Of a stretch of DNA of 64,000 nt, positions 11,385 through 22,588 are shown piece by piece. This DNA is from Pieris napi (taxonomy: Eukaryota > Arthropoda > Insecta > Lepidoptera > Pieridae): positions 5,332,001-5,396,000 of the forward strand of contig NC_062239.1 of NCBI RefSeq assembly GCF_905475465.1. Reading direction: 5' to 3'. The position numbers and the translations under genes were made by a program. Under the pieces are notes generated by a model. It had not been told where the DNA came from. It did not search any database and saw only the letters and a list, made by a program, of their open reading frames with translations. The first letter of the stretch is position 1; each line of letters opens with the position of its first letter.

Positions 11385-11570
11385 CGAGGAACATGATAAT
11401 GGTTACAGCTTCCAAACATATTATTTAAAAAATCTTGGCTATTTACACGAGTGACGGACAATAGCCAGTTCTTCTCATTCTACGCATTTGATTTGAGAAC
11501 TGGCAGTAAATTTAAATTAAGATTTTTAATTTTTTTACTGATGTTCGTAAGTGTACAATGAATAAATGAT
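11385..11570 (+). repeat. Repeat Y copy
   Basis: Shares with 49088-49430 and 50797-51410 the blocks GCCAGTTCTTCTC, GATTTGAGAACTGGCAGTAA and the later ACTGATG..TAAGTGTAC..GAATAAATGAT end. It probably is the 3' part of an unclassified retroposon, since copies share a right end and end in an ATGATTT-rich tail. Confidence 0.65.
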
Positions 11571-12035
11571 ATTTCTATTTGATTTTTAAAGCCTATGTAA
11601 AATATATATTATATGTTTAATGTACTATAAATGAATCAAACCAAATAGTCACCACATGATCATAAAGAACGTATCCTAGCAACGTGCGTGCCTCAAAGTT
11701 AAGCTCGTGGTTACGCACCATTAACGCAGATTTTGTTGCTCCACCCTTCTCAGTTTCGTGGGCCATTACAGAGAACATTTCATTATAAGAATGGTCTTGA
11801 ATAAGCTATGAACATGTCGAGGCATGCCTGAGAATTAACGGTCGCTCCTGATTAAAGATTACGCACAGTCGGCTGGTGTTAAATTTAATTTGGCCTCGCA
11901 AAAATTACACTGAGTAAGCGAGCTCTCATCTCTGTATTACTTATTCAGACACTACGGAATTAGAAATTTATGAGTGTACATAGTTTGGCGGAAATAACGC
12001 GAAATGGAAATCATATAATTTAAGTAAAAGAGTTG
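11571..12035. other. Noncoding stretch
   Basis: No gene or recognisable repeat seen. Confidence 0.5.
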
Positions 12036-12078
12036 TATTATCTAAAACAAATACAGACTGTATTTGTTTTAGATAATA
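12036..12078. repeat. Near-perfect 43-bp palindrome
   Basis: Two 21-bp arms that are exact reverse complements with a single unpaired base (12057). The left arm begins TATTATCTAAAAC. No copies were noticed elsewhere. It could be a template-switch product. Confidence 0.9.
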
Positions 12079-12573
12079 GAAAAATATCTATTCATTTAGA
12101 AACCGTATTTTACGACTTCATTTGTATTCATATATACAACTTTGTTTGGTTCGTCGGAGATATACTAAGCGGAAATAATAAAAAATTTGCAGATAGATCT
12201 GCGCTGCATTCTCTCGTCGTAATACTAAGAGAATACTTAAATTATATTGCAGTAATAGAACTAGTATTTAGTCATGTAGATTTTAAATCTCACTATTATT
12301 CAGGTAATAAATGTATAACCGCCATTTATAACAGTTTTTAGGTCAAATCTAACAATATCATACTTCATTAAAAAAATATCTTCATAGTAAATAAAAGTTT
12401 GCCTGCGTTAAAATTTACATCTGAACTGCGAGGGTCAGATTTTATTACCTTTGCTCCGGAAATAAGCTGAGGAAGTGCTCCGCCAGACTTTGTGGTTTAT
12501 CGCGGGCTGAGAAGTATTCAATATTTTTATATGGGCTATTTTAAGATTCACTCTACTTTCTGTTTACATTATA

Positions 12574-12835
12574 TCTAATATATAAAATTCTCGTGTCGCG
12601 GTGTTTGTGATTAAACTCCTCCGAAACGGCTTGACCGATTCTCATGAAATTTTGTGTGTATATTGGGTATGACAGAGAATCGGACAACATCTATTTTTCA
12701 TCCCCCTAAATGTTAAGGGTAGTAAACCCCTAATTTTTTTTTATTTTTTTTTATGATACAGCATTATATCATAAAAAAAAATTATATTATAAATGATAAA
12801 TGGCAATGCAAAACGACGTTTGCCGGATCAGCTAG
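12574..12835 (+). mobile_element. Short non-autonomous Helitron
   Basis: Begins TCTAATATATAAAATTC preceded by A and ends CCGGATCAGCTAG followed by T. This matches the A|TC...CTAG|T rule for Helitrons. A short inverted pair, CAAA..TTTG in GCAAAACGACGTTTGC, lies just upstream of the end. The 262-bp interior has CTCCGAAACGGCTTGACCG and no protein. Comparable 3' ends occur near 19660-19682 and 29325-29352. Confidence 0.75.
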
Positions 12836-14085
12836 TATATTTATAAAGTTGGAGAGTTGTTGGTGTGAACAGTCTACTTTCAGGTCCCTTGTTTAAATAT
12901 ATGTGATTGTGTTTTATTGATTAAAACCATATATGTACGATTTTTACAAATTTAAGCGCGTAAAAATAAACTTTCAATAAACGAAACATTCAGATCTTGT
13001 AGGTATTGCAAATAAAACGATATTGAATTGTAGACCATTAAGAAAAGTTCAATCCAAAATGGAAATAAAATATCTCAATAGATCATGAGGATAATGTGGT
13101 ACACATGTGGTCGAGTAGTATCGTATTGGTTGTACGTGACGCGCTTACTAGATATTGGCTTTTCAGCTGTTTTCTTCCAACCTTAGCAAGAAACTCATAA
13201 ATATATAATTCAATATACGGTTCGACACTCCTTATCTGCCAAATCATATTAAATCTTTACGAAATATTGCCTATGTTTGGGAGTGCGGAGTTAGTGGTAG
13301 TTAATGGTTCAGAAATCTTTATATATAAATCATAAAACGTCTCTAACGCATCGACGACTACTGGAACTATTTTTTTATTTATATTGCGCTATTAATGTAT
13401 TCCTATACCGTAAATGAAAATATTGTGAGGACAAATACGTATTTTACTGCTAATCAACCACCTGTGTTATCACATACTAGTATATATTAAAAAAATATCA
13501 CTGAAGAAGATTAAAAAAAAACTCATCCTCACGCACACAAACATTCAAAGTCAAAAACCCATTGGATTTGACATAACGGAGTCATAGTTTAGACTTATTA
13601 TTATGTATTGTTTTTATACTTTGAGAAAATATAACTACGACGAACTATTTCGTAAGAATTAATACATTGTGCTATTGAAATTGCTGATGGAACGATCATT
13701 AGGAATTATGAAACCCCGGAAGTGCCATAAATACTTTAAAAATACATGATTTTTAAGTGACCGCAAAATTCCCTTAGGAAGCTTACAATGCTCCTTTTTA
13801 GTACCTTACTTTTAAAGCATTCCGCTCTAAAAGTTTAATCACGCAGCTATCATAAAAAATGAAAATATATGCTTATAAAAGTTCGGTACTTGTTAAATTT
13901 AATAAAAATCGGTGTCCCCAACAAACTACGAACTTTGATATCGAAAGTTTGAGAAGTAGAAAAAGCTTTTACAGAAACCGCATATTTAATCTTATACCAC
14001 TACAGCTTCCTATAATAATGTTAAAACTATTTATATCTGGTTTGTATTTTTTCGTATGAAAAACAAAATACATTTTTTTCATGTA
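12836..14085. other. Noncoding stretch
   Basis: No supported gene. A short plus-strand stretch near 13215-13290 could be read as the C-terminal end of a LINE protein, but it is too short to be sure. Confidence 0.45.
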
Positions 14086-14370
14086 ATAGGAGGCAAACGG
14101 GCAGAAAGTTCACCTGATGTTAAGTGATACCGCTGCCCATGGAAACACACATTGCCAGAAGGCTCGTGGCTTAAGGCAGAAGTGCGTTGCCGGCCTTTTA
14201 AGAATTGGTACCCTCTTTTTTGAAGGACCCAATGTCGAATTGGTTGGGCAGCTGGTTCCAGTATTCCAGTAATCCGACGCCATCTGAGGCTTTAAGGAGA
14301 GATCTTCAAACAGAGGAGTAACCACGGCGAGTGTGGAGGGTGGTGCCTTTGTTGGTTTGCTCTAGCGTGA
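14086..14370 (-). mobile_element. LINE-K fragment with internal deletion
   Basis: Antisense LINE-K 3' end (GGCAAACGGGCAG, CACCTGATGTTAAGTGATACC, GCGTTGCCGGCCTTTTAAG). From about 14273 it jumps to sequence matching a more upstream part of the element (GCTTTAAGGAGAG..AACAGAGGAGTAACC, compare 8099-8135). Several hundred bases of RT coding sequence are missing between the two. The outer limit beyond 14370 is not clear. Confidence 0.75.
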
Positions 14371-17300
14371 CTTGCAAAGTGAAGGGCACTATACCTCGAT
14401 CCCCCCACTCACTGGACCCATCAAGTAAACACCGTTACAAGTCTTACCATCACCCAGGCGCTGAGGTTTGCCAAAGACAGAGGAAAGTAGAAGAAATTAT
14501 GCGGCACACTAGCACGAGCTTCAGAAATGAGGAGCGTGACTGTAGAAGAAGAAACATATCGATAGCATACCAAAAAAGAAATGGCTAAAATCTTTCTAAC
14601 AGAATACATTGCAATCTCCTAAATGTTACAGCGAAGGTAGCGTTGAATACGATGAAAGTGTCCTCAGAATAGCAATTGATAGGAATCTGCATTTTCCCGA
14701 AAAGTCTATAGATGTTTATGTGAATGTAGTACCCAATCTCATATGGGCGAAAGGCTAAGACATTCAATTTATCAAGGCTTCGGTGTCCTCTTTAAGATAA
14801 GAGAATCCTTTTACTTTCTTATCGTAAGGATATCAGTGGCAGTTACATTTTGTACTAAAGAAAACACGAAAAACTAATCTTTATAGTGCTCTTATATGTA
14901 TGTATGTTTAATGCTTTGTAAAGTTTTTTGAATTGGCTACAAAAAATTACTAGACACAACGAGTAAAGTTTTTCAGTCTTGGTCAGCAAGTGACGTATGT
15001 AAGTTTATTCAAATACGTATAAAAAATTCTTTGAAAAAAAATTAAACCCACTTCGAAACGCACTAAAACCGTCTTATTCCTATTGATTGGTCTTGTATTA
15101 CCGACACAATTAAATGTATTAAACGATAATTCTTGTATATATGAGATATGAAGATCATAATCGGTAATTTTTGGAGGACGGTGTCGAGTCTTTAATAGTC
15201 AAGTATGTTTTCATCGATGTCGTAAGAGGATCCCTCTGCTTTCGAATGGTCATCAATTACAACACATACAGCCTATCTACATAAGATAGGTTATCATTAT
15301 AGTACATACTCACTGATTTTTGGCCCCGAAACCCAAAACAATAGACAATGGCTTGGCATCATACGGCAATATTTCACGTTAAAATAAAAATTTCCATAAA
15401 ATTGTCAGGTTGATGTATTGGTTCAGGTGCTCACATCACTTGTTTGATTTTTGCATTTTATTAAATATTGCTGTTTCCCAAAATTGGATTTTTCGATACA
15501 ACAAATTTATTTACAATTGCAAAAAATCACCATTGGTGCAGAACCGTAATTTGAACCCATGATCTGCTTGAAAGCTGCGCGCCTAGAAATAGGACCACTA
15601 CTGATCCTATTTCTCCTATAATTCCATAAGAATACTCTTTAATTTTAGTTTAAAAAACTTTCCTATGTTAGGTATAAGAATGCTCTTAACACCATCTTAG
15701 GCACTTAATGTTTTTTATGAACTACTAAATCTCAAAAGTTTTAATAATCTTAGTCCTTTCCGCGACCAACTTTAAAACACTTAAGAAACTAGTATTTTAG
15801 CGACAATTTATGTGTCCGACAAAGTGGAGTTTATAACTAAAGTATGAAATACTAATTCGGATTATTGCATTCCGAGAGCTATTATCAATACGTTTTACTG
15901 AAATACGGAGCTTCTTCGCTTTCAAATAAATTGGAGAAGAAACTGCACGCTGTTTATTTCATATCACGTAGGTGCTCGAAGACCGTACATCCTCAATGAT
16001 AAAGCTTAATGTGCTTGCAGTGGTTTAAGAGATCAATTGCGAGATCTTGATATTAATAGGTTCTTTAGTATTTGCGGCATCGAACATTCTTAAATGATAG
16101 CCAGCTGCATTTTTATTATAATTTTTTAAATAATATATTAAGACACATATACTCAGAATTTCGATGTTGTTTAGTTTGAGTACAAAAAAATATTAGTGTT
16201 TTTATTGATTTGTTTACTTGTGTTATGATTACCGAATGTCGAATAAAAAATTGGTTAAACCCAGTAGGGAAACGAAAAAATAAAAATCTTAATAATTAAT
16301 TAACAAATTCTTCCAAATAAATTTTATAAGGAATTTTATTTAGGAAAAAATAATAGAAGGTACAAAAATATGAAATACGAAAAAAGAAAAAGGAATATTT
16401 TAGATTTTATTTATCCAAGTCACGTTTAAATGGATCTAAAAGCTAATTAACAGCTACGCCTAGATTAAGGGGCAATCTCTCAAAGGACTTTGTCCTGTGA
16501 ATTCTCGTACCTCTCTTGTAAACTAAAACTTTACGTTTTTATTCAAAAATAACATTTACGTAATTTTATCTTTGTGAAGTAATAAAAACTGTCGTGATTC
16601 AATTTAATATCAAAGTCTGCAATGACTTCGTTGGCAGTCTAAAGCAAGTATAAAGTTAATTAGCCGCCTCTAACAGTTTTCCAATGAAAAACTGTGTCTT
16701 TGAAAACTCTCGACGAATTGGAACCAAAGTAAATTGGGTTTACTTTCAACGCTTGAAAATTTACTATTGAACATTTGTTATTTAGAATCCGCCAATACAT
16801 GTTAACAGTGTAACAAGATAAAATATGCGCTCAGCTTTAGCAAAACTATGAGAGTTCGACTATAAATTCAGTAGAACAGTGTTAGAGAAGAAGCGTACAG
16901 TTTTCAATTAAAAGGCATATCATACGACTGTCAATGAAATGGATGAGTCACCTTCTGCAATCATATAATAGGGGTATTGAAAAATGATTAATAAAATAGA
17001 CGCAGAAATGTGACGCGACATTATCTATTTATTTATAGTTTCTTCATTTGGTCTCCTCGACAAAATCCACTTTCTGATCCTTTAGAAACTAACGATTTCA
17101 CATAGACATGGTTTTACTGATATAAATCAATATAAATCCCTCTATTAAGTATCAAGTATTTAAGTATTACGATAGATGGCTCAGAAACAAACGATTTAAT
17201 TATATGAAATGGAAAATCGAAAACAATACCTTTGAAATTCAAATATACTCGTAAATCTTATTCATGACACTTAGCATCGATTCTCATGAAAATTCTCACC

Positions 17301-17630
17301 CTTGTCTGAACTGGACAAATGGATTCTGACGAGGGTCACTACCACGGTACAAACGCAGTGGTAATAAATAAAATACGTAAGCCCGTTAAGTATGCGATGT
17401 CCAAATGTCTATCAAATGACAGTATATAATAAAATAGGTAATATTACTATGGGAATACAGACGTGGCCACTTCGTGTTTACTTAGATGGTAATTAGGTTA
17501 TTATTTACGAGCGACTCGTAAAAAAATACAATAGGTATATACTATTTGGGTTATTGTCCAGTGCACTCGGCGCAGAGGAATCAGTCACCCACGTAGCCTG
17601 TGGCTTCCCAACGAACCGAAATCCTCGGAG
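14371..17630. other. Long noncoding stretch
   Basis: No supported gene. A probable tRNA-like head of SINE-A is left at about 15530-15606 (minus strand: ATTGGTGCAGAACCG, then GAACCCATGATCTG). A 10-bp hairpin lies at 15585-15614. The GC-richer segment 17555-17630 may be part of an older element into which the fold-back MITE inserted. The rest is A+T-rich and unassigned. Confidence 0.5.
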
Positions 17631-17798
17631 CAGCCCTGCGATTCTGTAACGGCATTCTGAAAAGGTGGGAGCTTGTAGTTTATTGTTTATTAGAACGCCA
17701 AATCATAAAATGACTGCTTCCCGACTGATTTCAGAGCGACCGCCGATGCGAAAACCGCTGTGTGAGTTCGAAAAGTGAGTTACAGAATCGCAGGGCTG
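17631..17798. mobile_element. Fold-back MITE copy 2, left arm deleted
   Basis: Starts CAGCCCTGCGATTCTGTAAC and ends with the exact reverse complement. It shares the core GGTGGGAGCTTGTAG and the full right arm with 3006-3246. About 85 bp of the left arm are missing, so the arm jumps from CTGTAAC straight to GGCATTCTG. The right arm can no longer fold onto a full-length partner. Confidence 0.85.
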
Positions 17799-18048
17799 TA
17801 ATGTCGCTCCGTAAAGTCCGCGAAGGAGGAAGAAGACTTTACACACAACGGACCGAATAAGTGTCTAAGTGCAGAAATTGAGCCCACACTACATACTAGC
17901 TTATGTTTACTAGGTTATCATAAATTTTTTTTATTGAATAAAAATGCTGACTCGTAGCAACGAATAAGGCTTTACATTTTCTTTAGTCTTTCAGAAACAC
18001 ATCAAGGATCATTAACTGAACAAGGTGAGATGGTGTATTTACTTAATT
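17799..18048. other. Unassigned stretch
   Basis: The GC-richer segment 17799-17890 may continue the element interrupted by the MITE. Nothing is identifiable. Confidence 0.4.
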
Positions 18049-18212
18049 CATCGGCGTTACAACCTTTTTTAATAGCCTCCGATTTCGACATCTGTTTCAT
18101 TGATCTTGTGCTTAGCACAAAGATGCATAGGTAATGAAGAATAAGACACGTAAGTATACCGACTTACGATGTTTCACCGTTCCAGAACTCAAAGCATAGA
18201 TAACAGCCGTTA
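18049..18212 (-). mobile_element. SINE-A relic, partial
   Basis: Minus-strand remnant: GGCGTTACAACCTTTTT, ATCTGTTTCATTGATC, then a degraded TACGATG..TTCACCGTTC block. The tRNA-like head is missing. Confidence 0.6.
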
Positions 18213-19148
18213 TAACAATAGCACCCTTAATTTCTAAGCTTAAACTCCTCTCGTACTAATTCAATAAAACTTTAAATTATTACATTATCTGTGAACATAA
18301 CAATGCTAAGATAAACCTATATCATCATACAAGACTGCATGGAATGCATGATCTAACGAGAAAAAGCTGTAATTACTGTCTCAAAGTGAAACCAGCGCTC
18401 AAAGCTTTGTTTTTAGGATTCGTTTTACGGTTCAACTGTTGCACTTTACAGCGATAGCAGATTCCCGTTTCAAGTATAGAGAATTTTACGCGTACTTCAA
18501 GCCGTCTAGATAATAATTGATGGAGTCTAGCACTAACGAAAAATGGTTTAAAAATTGAAAATGGGGTCAACATCCCAGGGGCACTTTCCCATAGGAAATG
18601 AAGTCAGCGTTACTTGATTTGAAATCGTTTGAATTTGTTGAAGTTACACTTCAGTACATTAAATTTGCTCGAAAGTTGCTACAGAGAAGGAAAAAAAACA
18701 TCGTGAGGACACTCAAAAATTAACACACACAGTAACAGTACATTACTTGCTAATAAAACAAATTATCAACATAAATCAAATTAAAATTGATTTATTCACT
18801 TTGGTAAATAGGTACACTTATGAACGTCAATATTAAATGAGATAGATCTACGCAATAATCTACACAATAATTAATAATTCAGAAGAGACTTTAATATCGT
18901 TAATAGTATTTAAAATTACAATCTAAAAAATAATGTTAATATATCACAGTTCTATATTTCTTGTCCTGGAGTGTACAAATGTCACACGGGGGCATGTGCA
19001 ACTCCAGCATGCACTCTGCTTAAATTTCAAAATGTTTCTTCGTTTAACAGATCTTGTTTAAGCGAATCATTTCAAAACGGGAGGAAAATCTTTATTTTGC
19101 GTTCTTTTCCCTATTTAAAGGAAACAATTTTTTACCGGATTGAATATA
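18213..19148. other. Noncoding stretch
   Basis: No supported gene. A 66-codon minus-strand frame at 18373-18573 shows no recognisable motif and is treated as chance. Confidence 0.5.
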
Positions 19149-19326
19149 TGTATTTATTTATTATAAATTTGCAATTATTTTGCATAATTTTAAATTTAAC
19201 CGACGTTTCGTGTGCTTTACAGCGTGCGTGGTTACGGTGACTGAAGACAAAAGGTGTTGAATGTCAAAAAGTATCACAGCTGTAGAAAAAGTTGTATTAT
19301 CTGTATTTATTTCCCCGGAGTTGGTA
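19149..19326 (+). mobile_element. Penelope-like (tentative) element, single-arm fragment
   Basis: Matches the left half of the insertion at 47304-47759: CCGACGTTTCG, GCTTTACAGCGTGCGTGG, GTGACTGAAGACAAAAG and ATTTCCCCGGAGTTGGTATCG follow in the same order. The inverted right arm of that copy is absent here. The class is inferred only from the CGACGTTTCG-type signature and the snap-back form of the other copy. Confidence 0.65.
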
Positions 19327-20525
19327 TCGATTGGTTCTTTTCCGTATTTAAACTTGTCAACAATTATTTTTCTTATTTTAGTTTTTTTTAATCTATGAAC
19401 ATAAAAATAAATCTCTATTTCCGTAATATCGCACACTTATTTTTACTATAGCCCGCGAAAGGTTCTTGTGTAAAATAAAATTAAGGAAGTTGAGCGGAAC
19501 ATTTAAAAGTTTAAGGAAACTTAACTACAATATTATAATTATTAACAGTCAGTTATTTGAAATAACCATCAGCGATTATCAGAATACACGTTGCAAACAA
19601 TAATAAACACAATTTTTTTAATAATACCTATTCGAATTCACCATTAATAGTTCAGATAGGACAACGTCTGTCGGGTCAGCTATTATTTTTCTTAAAGCCA
19701 CATTTATTTAATTTATTTCCGATGTTGCGGTTACTTTAAAGACATAAATAATATGTAGTTAAGGAATTATATACAAAATTCATAAGAGGCAAAACAAAAT
19801 TAAAAAATTAACATGAATTTACTATTCAGAAGCCAGTCAGCCATTATGATTGCGGTGTATACCGTCTAATTACTCAGTAAGTTTTTAATTAATTATAAAA
19901 CAAACGTGTTATTCTAGCACCTGAGTTGCCAAGGGAAGTATGTTTAGCAGCTCATTAGCACTAGCGTAGATTAAGTTTTCATAGAATAACCTTAAACAAT
20001 AGACCGGACTAAGTAGAAAACGCTGGCTTCTTTCGCTACAAAAGATAGTATATTTTCATTTTCTCTCGTACTTTGTTGTTTTCTCTTGATAAAGAGACTG
20101 AAATAACTTCAGTGAATTGTTGGCTGGAGACTAACAGCTCGCATTTTAATGTCTCTGTATCTCTTACCTGAAGGTCAAAGTCAGGTTTCTTTATGTTTAT
20201 TGGCTCTTAAAATGTATAAAATTATCTTAAAAGTCATTTTGTTACTTCTGATTGTGATGATAAAATATTTTCATTTGATAAGTTTTATGAAATAAAGAAA
20301 AACAACTTTGTTATACATAGTAAAAAATGATGTATTATGTAGTAAATTGAGAAAGTGCACTAGCCCCCACGCTAGGATGTCTTTTCCAATTGACATACTT
20401 GATTGATTGATACAATTACAATGATTCCTATGATTGGAAGTACTTACTTGAAGTAATAAATTTTATACAACACTTACTTTATAATTTATTAAGTTCAGAG
20501 AGCGTACAATTGGTTAAACTCCACT
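19327..20525. other. Noncoding stretch
   Basis: No gene seen. A degraded Helitron-like 3' end (ACAACGTCTGTCGGGTCAGCTA) is suggested at about 19660-19682. Confidence 0.45.
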
Positions 20526-20537
20526 GACTACCTAATA

Positions 20538-20835
20538 ATAAAGTAAACCAGTGGCCCTACAACCTCTTTAGGTCTGGGCCTCACATTTCTGAATCTGTTT
20601 CATGATAATTTTAAATCTAATAGGCAAATAGATGATCAGCCTCCAGTGCCTGACACACGCCTTCGAGTTTTTGGGTCTAAGACATGTCGGTTTCCTCACG
20701 ATGTTTTCCTTTACCGTTCGAGCGAATGTTAAATGCGCACATGGAAAGAAAGTCCATTGATGCATAGCCGGGGATCGAACCTACGACCTCAGGGATGAGA
20801 GTCGCACGCTGAAGCCACTAGGCCAACACTGCTGC
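20538..20835 (-). mobile_element. SINE-A copy with 12-bp target-site duplication
   Basis: The best-delimited SINE-A. The direct repeat GACTACCTAATA occurs at 20526-20537 and 20836-20847. In antisense the tRNA-like head (about 20765-20835) has box B as GGGATCGAACC and the end GCCACTAGGCCAACACTGC. The body has GGTCTGGGCCTCAC and CACGATGTTTTCC. It has no coding capacity and would be mobilised by a LINE. Confidence 0.9.
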
Positions 20836-20936
20836 GACTACCTAATAGAAGTAAAATTAATTTCCACCTCTTGTTCAAAAAAAATTTACATAAATGATAT
20901 ATCCCAACGAAATGGCAATACCATCCTGAAGTCATT

Positions 20937-22552
20937 CACTCATTCATAAGTCGAGCGGGCCGGATGGTATCCCCCCAATTGTGCTGCGTACTTGTGCTCC
21001 TGAGTTGGCTCCGGTCTTAACGCGCCTTTTCCGGTACCTGTACTCGCTCGGCACTGTCCCGAAGTGCTGGAAGACCGCTTCGATACATCCGATCCCAAAA
21101 AAAGGCGATCGCTCTGATCCGTCCAACTATCGCCCAATAGCTATAACCTCCTTGTTCTCCAAAATAATGGAAACCATTATTAATTGCCAGCTCTTGAGTT
21201 ATCTAGAAGGCCACCAGTTGATTAGCGATTCTCAGTACGGCTTTCGTCGTGGTCGCTCAGCTGGTGACCTCCTTGTATACCTTACCCATAGGTGGGCAGA
21301 GGCAATTGAGTCCAAGGGGGAGGCGCTGGCGGTAAGTTTGGACATAGCGAAAGCCTTCGATCGGGTGTGGCACAGAGCACTGCTCTCGAAGCTTCCAGCC
21401 TATGGGCTTCCCGAGAAATTATGCGATTGGATCTCCAGCTTTCTGGCCGATCGGAGCATCAAGGTCGTCATCGACGGAGCATGTTCCGACCTTAAACCCG
21501 TGAACGCTGGGGTCCCACAAGGCTGTGTTCTATCCCCGACCCTATTTCTTCTGCATATCAATGATATGTTGCAACTTAGCAACATTCACTGCTATGCGGA
21601 TGACAGCACTGGGGATATTCTTTACACTGGCCGGGCAGGTATTTCTCGGGCAGTTGTTGATGAGTACCGGAACAAACTTGTGTCTGAAGTCGAAACTCTA
21701 CTACGTGGAGTCTCAGACTGGGGCAGACAAAACCTAGTCCAATTTAACCCCAAGAAGACACAAGTTTGCGCGTTTTCCGCTAAAAAAACACCCTTTGTCG
21801 CTACTCCTCTTTTCGAAAACACTCTTCTTAAAGCCACAGCCAGCATTGGAATACTTGGCGTTGACATATCGAACGACGTTCAGTTTCGCGGTCACTTGGA
21901 GGGAAAGGCTAAATTAGCCTCCAAAAAGCTTGGTGTGCTCAGCAAGGCGAGACGGTACTTCACTCCGGGCCACCGCATGCAACTATATAAAGCGCAAATT
22001 CGGCCCCACATGGAATACTGCTCTCACCTCTGGGCGGGGGCTCCCCAGTACCAGCTCCTTCCACTTGACCGTATACAACGCAGAGCGGTTCGAATCGTCG
22101 ACGACCAATCCCTCTCCGAGCGGCTTGATCCTTTGGCGTTGCGTAGAGATGTGGGGTCACTCTGCATCTTCTACCGCATTTACCATGGAGAGTGTTCAGA
22201 GGAGTTGTTCGGATTAATACCTGCAGCTGAATTTCATCATCGGACGTCGAGACAGAATACGAAATTCCACCCGTATCACCTCGACGTCCGCCGTTCCACA
22301 ACTGAGCGTTTTTCAAGGCAGTTTTTGCCGCGCACAACCACTATGTGGAACCAGCTGCCCACTAAAGTATTTCCGAACCAATTCGACTTAGGGTCCTTCA
22401 AGAAAAGAGCGTACCTATTCTTAAAAGGCCGGCAACGCACTCGCGAGCCCTCTGGCACTGAGAGTGTCCATGGGCGGCGGTATCACTTAACATCAGGTGA
22501 GCCTCCTGCCCGTTTGCCGCCCGTTCTAAAAAAAAAAAAAAAAAAAAAAAAA
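20937..22552 (+). mobile_element. 5'-truncated LINE-K copy
   Basis: Plus-strand LINE-K lacking the endonuclease and the first RT segment. Homology begins at about 20941, and the copy ends in a pure A-run at about 22529-22552. AAGTCATT occurs at 20929-20936 and again just after the tail (about 22558-22565). This is a plausible 8-bp duplication, leaving four bases of filler on the left and a few after the tail. It is very close to the full-length copy, with roughly a dozen amino-acid differences over about 520 residues. Confidence 0.9.
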
Positions 22553-22588
22553 ACTCAAGTCATTTTAAACATTTCAAAATATTTCTAG
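20942..22588 (+). pseudogene. LINE-K RT fragment, open but start- and stop-less
   Basis: Coding from the SGPDGIPP region of the RT onward, with the frame open throughout. It contains SLDIAKAFDRVWH, GVPQGCVLSPTLF and the YADD box. The endonuclease and the true start are lost by 5' truncation. The normal stop, which in the full-length copy is the TAA at the poly-A junction, is missing because two bases are absent before the tail. The frame therefore reads through the tail as poly-Lys and on to a chance stop at 22588. Apart from truncation the RT core is intact. It retains the extra Leu missing from the full-length copy. Confidence 0.9.

Noticed and set aside
13215..13290. A short plus-strand stretch that can be read as FDTPYLPNHIKSLRNIAY, similar to the C-terminus of LINE proteins.
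   Set aside because: Too short and isolated, with no repeat partner in the window.
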